A DNA stretch of 14,911 nt from Scatosoma sp045643825. Lineage in GTDB: Bacteria > Bacillota > Clostridia > Christensenellales > Borkfalkiaceae. The stretch is from NCBI GenBank assembly GCA_045643825.1, contig JAZRFV010000056.1, forward strand, positions 1-14,911. The letters run 5' to 3'. A program made the position numbers and the translations under genes. Positions 1 through 7,793 of this stretch are shown here, piece after piece (the stretch's first letter is position 1; the number at the start of each line of letters is the position of its first letter). The notes below the pieces were generated by a model, which saw only the letters and a list, made by a program, of their open reading frames with translations, made no database searches and had not been told where the DNA came from.

Positions 1-1752
1 CTTGGCGAAGATACGCAATCGTTCGTACGCGGCGTTGCCCATTTGTGCCATCGCACATACCTGTGCACACATTGCATACGAGAAGCCTACCCACCAGCCT
101 GTACCAAGCTGTTCTAAATGCACCAAGGTATTCTTGTAAATTCGTTTATTTTCCTCGCTGTCGTAATTGAGCAAATGCAAGGGATACATACACATGATAT
201 GGGAGAAATGTCTGTGGGATTCGGGCAAGCGTTGGGTTTTATCCAACAGCACCACGCCTTCCTCGTCTACGGCAATTTCGTCCAATTTCGACAAAATATC
301 CGCATACATGCCCCCGTCCTTGCCCAACTTTTCCGCATAACCAAGCAAGGTTTTGTATAAATAGCGTATCAATGCGAGGTCGAAATTGGAGTTGGGCTGT
401 AAATACGCCTCTCTCGTCGCATCGTAGATTTCGGGGGAACTGGAAAGAGGTAAATACAGTTTCCCGTCCTTTCCCTCCATCAAGCCATAAATTGCCCTGC
501 CGATTTCTTCAAAATACGGGTAAGCCCTCTCCTTTAAGAAGGCTTTATCCCCCGTATAGAGGTAATATTCGTCAAAGCTTTGCGCTGCCCAAATGGTCAT
601 CGTAGGCGAGAAGGCATAATGCGCCCAACCACCGATTGGTTTGCCGTCAATCGTCGAACAGGAGGGCAACAATAACCCATCCACACCGAAGAAATCCTTG
701 GCGAAGCGTTGGAATACTTCACGCATATCCCACAAATAATCGACGAAAACACTCCCCTCGTCCAAGCGGTTCGCCTTCAAGAAGGATTGGTAGGATAACT
801 GGGTATTGGTATCGTGGTGATAATCCCCCTTCCAAGGCGGGATACGGTCGTTGTCCGCCGTCCAAACGCCCTGCAAAGGCATCGGATAGAAGCCCTTACG
901 GGAACAGGATGCAAACAAGTACCACGAACGGTAGTAGGTTTTTTCAAGCAGTTCATCCCCAAGCGAAACGGAGGATTTTGCCCAATATTTTCTCCACCAC
1001 GCAAGGTGGGATTTTCTCAAGCCTTCATACCCGATTTCCGCCGCCTTATCTAGCTCTTCCTTCGCCATTTTCACCATTTTGGTGGCATTTTCACCCACCA
1101 TAATGGTAAAATACAGCTCGTCGTAGCCTTCGCACTTTTTAGAAAGTGCCATAATGCCGTAGCGGAATGCGGTATGGGTTTCCTGCACGTAATAAATATA
1201 CGCCCCGTCACGGCAAATACTTGCCTTGGGATACCCCAAGCCTTCCACCTTGTCCGTGTCCGTGATGTATGCAGGGATATGGATATCCAGCGTATAATCG
1301 CCGTGGATTTTCGCCACACCGACGTGCTTGGTTGCACACATAAACGCATCCAAACGCATCGTTTTCGCCTTGTCCGTCACACGGGCGGTTGCCGTTTTGA
1401 TATCTACCTCAGAGTGTAAATCGGTGAACTTTTTCCCAAAATCCACCTCTAAACGCCCTGCGGTAATCTTGCTGGGATACGCCAAGTCACGGCAAATTTC
1501 GTCAAAAAGGCGTTCGTACTCCTTCCAATCAGCATCGTCACCACTCTTTACAAGGCGCAAAAGGTTGGCGTAGTTAAACCCCTTTTCCAAGGTAACGGGA
1601 TGGGGACGGGAGTCCCACAAATCCACCCTATCCAAGGTCAAATGCAAGGGGCCGTCACCGTAAATCAAGCAACCGAGCTTGCCATCGCCAAGAGGCAACG
1701 CCTCGTCCCAATTTACAATCGGTTTTTCATAACGAATGTTATACGTTTTCAT
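1..1752 (-). CDS. GH95-like glycoside hydrolase (alpha-L-fucosidase type), 3' end cut by window
   Basis: The frame is open for 584 codons from ATG 1752 to the window edge, so the C-terminus is missing; GH95 proteins usually run to about 750-800 residues. The N-terminus reads W-D-E-A-L-P-L-G-D-G-K-L-G (residues 15-27), then LIYGDGPLHLTLDRVDLWD, which is typical of the N-terminal beta domain of GH95 enzymes. The (alpha/alpha)6 catalytic part shows HHDTNTQLSY (312-321), SSSPE with candidate general acid E441, HRHFSH (513-518) and LGTGWW (549-554). The family removes terminal alpha-L-fucose or alpha-L-galactose from plant or host glycans. There is no signal peptide, so it should act in the cytosol on imported oligosaccharides. 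A GAGAAGGAAAC ribosome site lies inside the end of the preceding gene, and the 14-nt overlap suggests translational coupling. The first catalytic Asn of the usual L-N-x-N-T motif is D314 here, so the exact substrate is uncertain. Confidence 0.85.
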   Translation of the reverse strand, partial: MKTYNIRYEKPIVNWDEALPLGDGKLGCLIYGDGPLHLTLDRVDLWDSRPHPVTLEKGFNYANLLRLVKSGDDADWKEYERLFDEICRDLAYPSKITAGRLEVDFGKKFTDLHSEVDIKTATARVTDKAKTMRLDAFMCATKHVGVAKIHGDYTLDIHIPAYITDTDKVEGLGYPKASICRDGAYIYYVQETHTAFRYGIMALSKKCEGYDELYFTIMVGENATKMVKMAKEELDKAAEIGYEGLRKSHLAWWRKYWAKSSVSLGDELLEKTYYRSWYLFASCSRKGFYPMPLQGVWTADNDRIPPWKGDYHHDTNTQLSYQSFLKANRLDEGSVFVDYLWDMREVFQRFAKDFFGVDGLLLPSCSTIDGKPIGGWAHYAFSPTMTIWAAQSFDEYYLYTGDKAFLKERAYPYFEEIGRAIYGLMEGKDGKLYLPLSSSPEIYDATREAYLQPNSNFDLALIRYLYKTLLGYAEKLGKDGGMYADILSKLDEIAVDEEGVVLLDKTQRLPESHRHFSHIMCMYPLHLLNYDSEENKRIYKNTLVHLEQLGTGWWVGFSYAMCAQVCAMAQMGNAAYERLRIFAK

Positions 1753-2935
1753 TTGTTTCCTTCTCAATTTCACTTAACTTGTACAGTTTCATTTCCCCGG
1801 GGGCAAGCCATACCTTTTTCATTACGCCGTTTGCAAAATATATCGTAAGAAGGTTGGCGTAGCGTTGATGTCCGTTCACGAGAGATACCCAACGCTCTTC
1901 ACTGTCAAACTCCTTGTAGTAGCTGATGATGGTGGGATAGCTGAATTTACCATTCACCTCTTTGATGGTATCGTCCGAGGAAAAACGCTTCGTCGGATCG
2001 TAAATATGTCCCGTGTGATATACCTTGGTCAGCTCCATTTTGTTGAACTGCTCCATCAATTCCTGACGGAAAATGTCCTGCTGACGAGCAAGATAGGTAA
2101 AGGTTTCCGTGCGTTTGTAATTCTCACCATAAAAAGGTGCGTTACGGTAACTGCTGTCACCTTTCAAGTTATAGAGGTGGAACCAAAAAACACCTCTCGC
2201 CCCGTGTGCCAACGCCGTGTTGATTTGCCAACGGAAATCGTCCTCATTAGGTACACGGTATGCCCAATGCCCTACGCAAAGCGCCGTCACGTAGAAACAA
2301 CCGCCGTTTTCCTTCGTTACCTTGTGGAACATATCGAGGTTGTAATACCAGCTGTTTATTCCAAGCTCCTGATTGTGATTTTCCTCTAAACATTGCGAAT
2401 ATTGGTCAAAACCAATCACGGGGAGTTTGCCTTCCCGCATCATTTTGGTCACGACGCCGTAATAATGGTCGGGATTGCGTCCCGTCAGCATATCATAATC
2501 ACTGCCGCCGCCCCAATACGGAAAAACGTTGCCAAAGGGCATCAAATCAGGCATTTCTTCACGTAAAATGCGTGTCGTATCGATAAACGCCTGTTCATAG
2601 TCCCCATTCGGCTCGTCCCCAGCAAAGAAACCATAGGTTGCAGGATGGTGACCAAAATCGGCATACGCCTCACGCACGCCTTGCACGAATTCCTCCATAG
2701 AAAGCACCGCGCGGGTTTTGTAGCGAGTACGCTTGTCACGGATCACGAGCTGAAGTCCCTGCGCCGCACATTCGTCCAAGATATCCAACATATCTTGTTT
2801 GTTGTGGATGCTTGCGTCAAAGTCGAAGCTCATCGCCAAGTTCATGCCAAGCTCCTTCCAGTCTTTTACCGCTTCCTTGCCCATAATACCGCTGTCGATA
2901 TAATTCCAAAAGCCGAATTTTATACTTTTATCCAT
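1739..2935 (-). CDS. Cytosolic TIM-barrel glycoside hydrolase-like protein
   Basis: This 398-residue protein has no signal peptide or membrane segment. Visible barrel landmarks are FDFDASIH near residues 38-45, YGFFAGDEP (about 101-109) with E108 as the likely acid/base at a strand-4 position, GFDQYS (about 174-179), and GARGVFWFHLYN near the end of the barrel (about 245-256). A small beta-rich tail ends in WLAPGEMKLYKL, as in glycosidases with a C-terminal beta domain. The DEP motif, the FDxY motif and the late aromatic strand recur in the same order in the catalytic domain of the giant secreted protein encoded upstream, so the two are probably distant homologues in the GH-A-like superfamily. 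I cannot assign a CAZy family. The start at 2935 is supported by AAAGGGGTG five bases upstream. The gene is co-transcribed with the GH95-like gene, whose start it overlaps. Confidence 0.75.
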   Translation of the reverse strand: MDKSIKFGFWNYIDSGIMGKEAVKDWKELGMNLAMSFDFDASIHNKQDMLDILDECAAQGLQLVIRDKRTRYKTRAVLSMEEFVQGVREAYADFGHHPATYGFFAGDEPNGDYEQAFIDTTRILREEMPDLMPFGNVFPYWGGGSDYDMLTGRNPDHYYGVVTKMMREGKLPVIGFDQYSQCLEENHNQELGINSWYYNLDMFHKVTKENGGCFYVTALCVGHWAYRVPNEDDFRWQINTALAHGARGVFWFHLYNLKGDSSYRNAPFYGENYKRTETFTYLARQQDIFRQELMEQFNKMELTKVYHTGHIYDPTKRFSSDDTIKEVNGKFSYPTIISYYKEFDSEERWVSLVNGHQRYANLLTIYFANGVMKKVWLAPGEMKLYKLSEIEKETNENV

Positions 2936-2940
2936 ATTTT

Positions 2941-2949
2941 CACCCCTTT
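2941..2949 (-). promoter_or_regulatory. Strong ribosome binding site of the 398-residue TIM-barrel gene
   Basis: AAAGGGGTG sits about five bases before ATG 2935 and fixes the start. It lies directly after the T-rich tail of the hairpin at 2958-2992, so folding of that hairpin leaves this site exposed. Confidence 0.7.
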
Positions 2950-2951
2950 AT

Positions 2952-2992
2952 AAAAGCGCCCGTTACAAATTTTTATCAAACCTGTAACGGGC
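2952..2992 (-). terminator. Intercistronic hairpin, possible weak terminator or processing stem
   Basis: Perfect 10-bp arms GCCCGTTACA and TGTAACGGGC flank a 15-nt loop (arms 2983-2992 and 2958-2967). On the minus strand the stem is followed by GCTTTTAT, a short T-tract. It lies 20 nt after the stop of the 49-residue peptide gene and just before the ribosome site of the next gene. The weak T-run suggests partial termination or mRNA 3'-end protection, giving more secreted protein than downstream cytosolic enzymes. A protein-binding palindrome is the alternative. Confidence 0.55.
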
Positions 2993-3012
2993 AAGCCTTT
3001 ATCGTCGTTTGC

Positions 3013-3162
3013 TTACTTCCACCACTTATTACTGCTGTCGTAGATATCCTCGTGCCTAGTTGAATCCTCTACGACGCTGTCCTGCAACGTGGAAAACGTC
3101 ACGATATCCTGTGCCTCGAACATAAGAATGCGGATATCCATCTCTTGATATTGCTTTTTCAC
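3013..3162 (-). CDS. 49-residue conserved-looking small protein, GTG start, unknown function
   Basis: The reading frame starts with GTG at 3162 and ends with TAA at 3013-3015. A GGGGTG ribosome site lies seven bases before the GTG. It begins 17 nt after the stop of the giant secreted protein, so both should be on one transcript. The peptide starts MKKQYQEMDIRILMFEAQD, continues with IVTFSTLQDS and an acidic Ser/Asp-rich stretch, and ends NKWWK. There is no signal peptide, transmembrane segment or cysteine. From general knowledge, short Firmicutes proteins with an M-K-K-x-Y-x-x-P/M-x-I-x-x-x-x-F-E-x-x-D-I/V-(I/V)-T start and an acidic/aromatic tail are common and uncharacterised, so the resemblance is to an unnamed family. 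It could be a regulatory or chaperone-like partner of the secreted enzyme, or a peptide precursor; neither is shown. Confidence 0.65.
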   Translation of the reverse strand: MKKQYQEMDIRILMFEAQDIVTFSTLQDSVVEDSTRHEDIYDSSNKWWK

Positions 3163-3179
3163 CGTTTTTCACCCCACTC

Positions 3180-6100
3180 TTACGCTTTGAAAGGGATAAC
3201 AAATGCGCCTTCACCCATTTCCAACTTTAATGTAACCGCATTATTGTTCAACGACATAACCGTTGCGTTCCCGTTTTCGTAAACGAGCACCTTATTTACG
3301 CTACTATTAAAGGTCAGGGTGATATCCGACGTTGCATGCGTCATATTATCCGTGTTGCCGTAGTTTACAACCATGTAACCATGCTTTGCAGAATAATCGT
3401 ATACACCATCGAAATCGTCGAAGTTGCCGACGAGCACACTCACGCTCGACGATACACCCGTGAGATAGCCATAAGCAGATGCCTTACTCTTCAAGTTGTT
3501 AAATTGCGTGATGCTCGTTTTACCGAATACGGAAACACTCTTCCAGGTAAAGTTCATATACGCCGCGCCAAACGCTTTCACTTCGTTATTCGCCTGCTTC
3601 GTCCAGTTATAAACGTTGCCCTTTTCAAGGGTACTGCCGCTAATAACTCCATCACCCGCCGTACCATCCGTCTTGGTGTGGTCGGTGAATTGATAATAAA
3701 TAATTTCCTTCGAGCCGTACGCCAAAGCGGAATAAATCTGCATATACAAATCGTTTACACTTTCCGTCGCACGAATACTACGCTCTGTATCGCCCGTCGT
3801 CGATGCCTTGATATAGGTACGAAGCTCTATGCCATAATCACGGCACATTTCGCCAACAATCTCCAAATTGCGAAGATGCTTTGACGATACACCGCTATCC
3901 AACAAGGGATAATGGTCAAAACTTACGTAGCCCGTACCAGGAACACCATTCTTATCCAAGGCGATATTTTCAATGTAATATTGAACATAGGTTTTGTAGG
4001 TACTATCCGAGGTAGTATTGGTCATCGGCAAAAGGTTAATAAATGCCTCGCCGTTGGGGTATGCCTGCTTATAAGCCTTATACGCATTTACCAATTCCTC
4101 AAGCTCCGTTTGGGTAATAGAAGCAAGCGTATGTTCAGGTTCATCCGCAAGGAAATGCCCTGCAAACGCCTCGGAAAGGGTGTATGTTGCAAGCTCCGCA
4201 AAATCGTCTACCCATTGATAGTTGTTTTTATTTCTTTCAAGGTTGTAGAGGTTAGAGTTCAATACGTAATGCTTCAAGCCGTACTTTTCCGCCAACGCAA
4301 GCGCCGCCATAGCGTCCTTGTTAACCTCCGCCATCAGCTTTTCTACGTGCGCTCTATCAGGGATATCCTTTTCGTGCCTGTCGGTGCCGTCCGTCAATCT
4401 ACCTTGCAAAAGTGCAAGCGTTTTCGTGAAACCTGCATCCGAAAGCAATTGGAATCCTTCCTCGGAAATCATCGAGTCGCTGTCAAATGCATACGCCGTG
4501 AAATCGATTTCCTCTTCACTGAAATAGATGGGCGCATTGCTCAAGGTTACGTAATAGGTATCGAGCGCAATCGTGCAAATTTCCGCCTTACCATCACCGC
4601 CAAGGGCAATCAGCTTCGCCATCGTTACGTCGCCCGTCAATTTACCAAGCCCAACATATGCATCAGCCCATTTTACAAGCACTTTACCACCTGCGGTAAT
4701 GCTCAAGGTCAAGCTTGCATCCGCCGCCGTCGTATAGGTAAGCTCTTTTACCAAGCTTGCACCATTGTAAAGGGCAATTTTGCTTTCCGAGATATACAAG
4801 AAACCACCGTTGCCAAAGTAAATTGCAAATTCCTTATTTCCCGTAATTTTATACCCAAGCGTGCCTTCTAAAAGCAAGCTCGATGCAGGAAGCTCTTCCT
4901 TGTTAATGGAAACGTTGGACAAAGTAGCAATCGATGCGTAGCCGCTGTTGTCCATATATTCTACAACCGTACCCTTTTGAAGAAGGTATGCAAGCGAAGT
5001 AATATCGGAGGGCTTTTGCGTACTTTCGTTTTCTTCGCCGCCTTCCACTTCACCGCCTTCTTCCTCGCCTTCCACCCTACCTTTTACAAGGAAAATGGAG
5101 GTTTCTCTGTTGTTTTCAAACACGGTGTAGCCGTTTCCAAAATCTTCCGACTCAATCACGTTGCCGTTTGCATCCTTGAATACGATATTATCAAGGATAA
5201 CGTAACCGCTACCCCATTGTCCCTTTTCACCTGCGATATAGAAATACCACTCACCTTCGGGGATTTCCACGGTGATGGTTTGCCAAGCGTCCTGACCATC
5301 CGTTGTCAAGCCTCTACCGTTGTTGGTAGCGGTGCAATTGCCGTTATTATTCAATGCGTAAATATTCGCATTTTTCTTATCACTCGTCCAAGAGAACGCC
5401 CACCACTTGCCGTTAGGGTTGCCCGTAATGAAGCAATCGAAGGTAACGGTTGCAACGCCGCTGTACGCTTTTCTCGTAATGAAGGAAGGGGTAGAAGGCG
5501 TACCGCTGATGGTATCCAGCATAATTTTTACGCCTTGAGGAACAGGTACAAAGCCGTCACCTTTTTCGCTGATTACTACCGTACCCGGTACCAAAATGTC
5601 AAATGCCCAATCTTCTTCCGCTTTATCGAAATCTTCCACCTCGTCACCGACCGTGAAATCGTCGATAAGTACGTAAGGGTTACCCCCCTCGGACCAAGTC
5701 CATTCGTTTACGGCACTACCAAAATAGAGGTAGTAAGGGCCGCCTTCGGGCAAGGTGTAGCTCACGTTTACCCATTCACCCACGGTCTTGCTAATTTGGA
5801 ATCTATCGCCGTTCGCCGCATCGTAAATATCAAGATCGGTATTGGTGGTTTTGTAAGCAAGCCCCCACCAATTGCCCACCTTCGTCCCTGCGGGAATGTA
5901 ATATCTAAAGGAAACCGTGCTGCCACCTACGTACGCTTTCTTCGTTACCTGAGAAACCGTTTCGCTCGACGCGTTGAAGATGTACTTCATTGCATATTCG
6001 CCGTCCGCCAAGGTGGTTTCTTCGTAGCCTTCGCCTTCCTCCACAGCACCTGGCGTATTTACGTTAAACAAGCTCTTGTCAACGCCTTCATTAAAGGTTT

Positions 6101-7643
6101 CGCTAACGACCGTGTTGCCGTATTTCACCACGAAATTGTCAATCAACACGTAACCTTCCGTCTTGGGGGAATCCTTACCGCCCCAATCGCCAACCGCACC
6201 TGCGAAATGGATATAGCTTTCTTGCGTTAAGGTTACCGACAAGGTTTGCCAACTACCCTCTTCAAGGTTGCCTTGCCACAGCCAGTTCGCATACAGCTCT
6301 GTATCGTCGGGGTTGGTTACGCCACATACCGCAAACCACGACGAGGTAACGTCGCTGGGCACGTAATACTTGAAGGAAACCGTACTGCCTGCAGGGTATT
6401 TATCCTTCGTGATAAAGGACGCCGTCGTGTGATAAGCGCTATTCAATCTATCCACGATAATCTTTGCGGAGTATTCGCCCTTCAAACTGGCTTCACTAAA
6501 ATAGATGCTACCAGGCGACAATTCTTGCGTCGTCGCACCAGGGCCCGACAATACATTAAAGCTACTGTCTTGCAACCTTGCGCCAAAGGTTTCCACCTCA
6601 CCGTTTATGGTGAAATTGTCAATGAGCGCGTAGGAGTTTTCCCCACCAAGTTTCCAGTTAGTCGTACTTACTTCACTACCGAAATAGAGATAGTAAGGGC
6701 CACCTTCAGGCAGGGTAAACGTTTCTTCTTTCCACGTACCAGTCACACTGCCTAACGCACGGTAGCCAACGGCGTCATTGATACCTGCCGCATGGTACAT
6801 ATCGATTTTTGTAGAATCGGTATGCCAAGCAATCCCCCACCAACTGGTTTTCGTACCTGCGGGGATGTAATACTTAAAGGAAACCGTACTGCCACCAGGA
6901 TACGCCTTTTTCGTGACCTGAGAAACCGTTTCACCGCTTGCGTTGAAGACGTACTTCATTGCATAGTCCGCCTCGATTACGTTGGTTTCCCCAAGCGTAT
7001 TCATAGTATCATCGGTGAAATAGGCATCCTTGTCGATAATCACGTTGGGGTTTGCATATTGAATCAAGAAATTTTCCTGCGAGGAGGATAATTTATCCGC
7101 TTCGTACTGCAACGCCTTTTGTGCAACGTAGGTGATACTTCTTGCGTTGTCAAATTCGTTGACGGGCGAATAAATATACTGTCCACCCTTTTCTGCATAC
7201 GCAACGCCGACGAATTCCTCCGCGTAGTTTTCCGCATAGATATCCGTCATAGCAAGGGCGATTTTAATCGAGCCGTCCTTATCCACGTAGGCAGGGCATT
7301 CCGCCTGAATGAAATTTTCCCCTGCCACCAAGCCCTTACCAAGCAATTCGTTGACGTAGTCCACGTCCTTGCCCCACCAAGAGAAGGTATCCCAAGCCTG
7401 CGCAGGCAAAATCATCATACCGTACTGGTACGAGTTATCCCAATTGTCAATGGTCGCCTTAAATTTAATACCGGGATCCCCGGGGGTTTTACGCACGCTT
7501 GCGCCCACCTCCATCGTGAGTGTAGGAGCTGTTGTCGCAGCGTCAACCTGCACGGGCGCGCTCGAACAAATACCCAATATAACCCCACATGCAGCGATCA
7601 TACCGCAAAGGGCTACCCACAAGCTTTTTCTTTGTCTTCTCAT
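3180..7643 (-). CDS. Giant secreted multidomain glycoside hydrolase-like protein with four carbohydrate-binding-like modules
   Basis: The 1487-residue protein opens with a positively charged n-region and hydrophobic core (residues 1-35, cleavage probably after VQVDA). An I-A-A-C lipobox-like site at C19 leaves a lipoprotein possible. Residues 40-203 form an unassigned domain (GASVRKTPGDPGIKFKATI; YGMMILP). Four beta-sandwich-like modules follow (about 205-355, 366-530, 531-685, 686-850), each with a S/A-TV-(S/T)F strand, a WW or SWF aromatic patch and a closing Y-(A/V)-L/I-(I/L)-D-(N/D) strand. An acidic Gly/Glu linker (855-877) and a further beta-rich region (878-1035) lead to a TIM barrel (about 1037-1360) with LADEP (E1168, likely acid/base), VSFDHYP (1240-1246) and IIYYQFTD. 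A C-terminal beta domain ends the protein. No LPXTG motif, SLH domain or dockerin is visible. The likely role is extracellular binding and cleavage of a polysaccharide. The start is supported by GAGG eight bases before ATG. Confidence 0.8.
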   Translation of the reverse strand: MRRQRKSLWVALCGMIAACGVILGICSSAPVQVDAATTAPTLTMEVGASVRKTPGDPGIKFKATIDNWDNSYQYGMMILPAQAWDTFSWWGKDVDYVNELLGKGLVAGENFIQAECPAYVDKDGSIKIALAMTDIYAENYAEEFVGVAYAEKGGQYIYSPVNEFDNARSITYVAQKALQYEADKLSSSQENFLIQYANPNVIIDKDAYFTDDTMNTLGETNVIEADYAMKYVFNASGETVSQVTKKAYPGGSTVSFKYYIPAGTKTSWWGIAWHTDSTKIDMYHAAGINDAVGYRALGSVTGTWKEETFTLPEGGPYYLYFGSEVSTTNWKLGGENSYALIDNFTINGEVETFGARLQDSSFNVLSGPGATTQELSPGSIYFSEASLKGEYSAKIIVDRLNSAYHTTASFITKDKYPAGSTVSFKYYVPSDVTSSWFAVCGVTNPDDTELYANWLWQGNLEEGSWQTLSVTLTQESYIHFAGAVGDWGGKDSPKTEGYVLIDNFVVKYGNTVVSETFNEGVDKSLFNVNTPGAVEEGEGYEETTLADGEYAMKYIFNASSETVSQVTKKAYVGGSTVSFRYYIPAGTKVGNWWGLAYKTTNTDLDIYDAANGDRFQISKTVGEWVNVSYTLPEGGPYYLYFGSAVNEWTWSEGGNPYVLIDDFTVGDEVEDFDKAEEDWAFDILVPGTVVISEKGDGFVPVPQGVKIMLDTISGTPSTPSFITRKAYSGVATVTFDCFITGNPNGKWWAFSWTSDKKNANIYALNNNGNCTATNNGRGLTTDGQDAWQTITVEIPEGEWYFYIAGEKGQWGSGYVILDNIVFKDANGNVIESEDFGNGYTVFENNRETSIFLVKGRVEGEEEGGEVEGGEENESTQKPSDITSLAYLLQKGTVVEYMDNSGYASIATLSNVSINKEELPASSLLLEGTLGYKITGNKEFAIYFGNGGFLYISESKIALYNGASLVKELTYTTAADASLTLSITAGGKVLVKWADAYVGLGKLTGDVTMAKLIALGGDGKAEICTIALDTYYVTLSNAPIYFSEEEIDFTAYAFDSDSMISEEGFQLLSDAGFTKTLALLQGRLTDGTDRHEKDIPDRAHVEKLMAEVNKDAMAALALAEKYGLKHYVLNSNLYNLERNKNNYQWVDDFAELATYTLSEAFAGHFLADEPEHTLASITQTELEELVNAYKAYKQAYPNGEAFINLLPMTNTTSDSTYKTYVQYYIENIALDKNGVPGTGYVSFDHYPLLDSGVSSKHLRNLEIVGEMCRDYGIELRTYIKASTTGDTERSIRATESVNDLYMQIYSALAYGSKEIIYYQFTDHTKTDGTAGDGVISGSTLEKGNVYNWTKQANNEVKAFGAAYMNFTWKSVSVFGKTSITQFNNLKSKASAYGYLTGVSSSVSVLVGNFDDFDGVYDYSAKHGYMVVNYGNTDNMTHATSDITLTFNSSVNKVLVYENGNATVMSLNNNAVTLKLEMGEGAFVIPFKA
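5589..7031 (-). repeat. Duplicated binding-module units (modules 1 and 3)
   Basis: Module 1 (residues about 205-355) and module 3 (531-685) share long identical stretches such as SQVTKKAY, GSTVSF, YYIPAGTK and LPEGGPYYLYFGS, offset by 323 residues (969 nt). Modules 2 and 4 are more diverged but share SFIT(K/R) and the closing LIDNF/ILDNI strand at a similar spacing. This indicates duplication of a two-module block (1-2, then 3-4). Confidence 0.75.
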
Positions 7644-7683
7644 TCTCGTTACCTCGTATCTTAAGCCTTATAACAGACTGCTT

Positions 7684-7699
7684 AATAAACGCGTTTCTT
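7684..7699. promoter_or_regulatory. Palindrome AAACGCGTTT in the leader of the giant gene
   Basis: AAACGCGTTT (7687-7696) is a perfect 10-bp palindrome, extended to 14 of 16 matching bases by flanking AA and TT. It lies a few bases downstream of the predicted transcription start (about 7705), a typical place for a repressor site. CG-centred palindromes of this kind recall LacI-family operators, but the family is a guess. Confidence 0.35.
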
Positions 7700-7705
7700 T
7701 ACCGC

Positions 7706-7730
7706 TTCTATATTGTATAACAATATAGAA
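7706..7730. promoter_or_regulatory. Perfect 10+10 palindrome over the giant gene promoter, candidate operator
   Basis: TTCTATATTG and CAATATAGAA are exact inverted copies around a 5-base centre. The palindrome covers the -10 hexamer and much of the spacer of the promoter at 7712-7740. There is no T-tract after it, so it is not a terminator. A dimeric repressor binding here would block RNA polymerase; which regulator is unknown. Confidence 0.6.
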
Positions 7731-7740
7731 AAGCTGTCCA
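7712..7740 (-). promoter_or_regulatory. Promoter of the giant secreted protein gene
   Basis: On the minus strand TGGACA (7740-7735) and TACAAT (7717-7712) are separated by 17 bases, each one mismatch from the sigma-70/SigA consensus. Predicted transcription starts near 7705, leaving a leader of about 60 nt. The gene can thus be expressed independently of the rhamnosidase upstream. Confidence 0.7.
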
Positions 7741-7793
7741 TCTTCAAATTTGATAAAAAGTTGTCTTAATTTGACTTCTTTTTGGTTTTTAAT

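Noticed and set aside
4977..6230. A 417-codon plus-strand open frame within the giant gene
   Set aside because: It is an antisense shadow of the repeated modules, with no ribosome site and no recognisable domains.
7744..7753. Short palindrome TCAAATTTGA upstream of the giant gene promoter
   Set aside because: It is AT-rich and short, expected by chance in this base composition.
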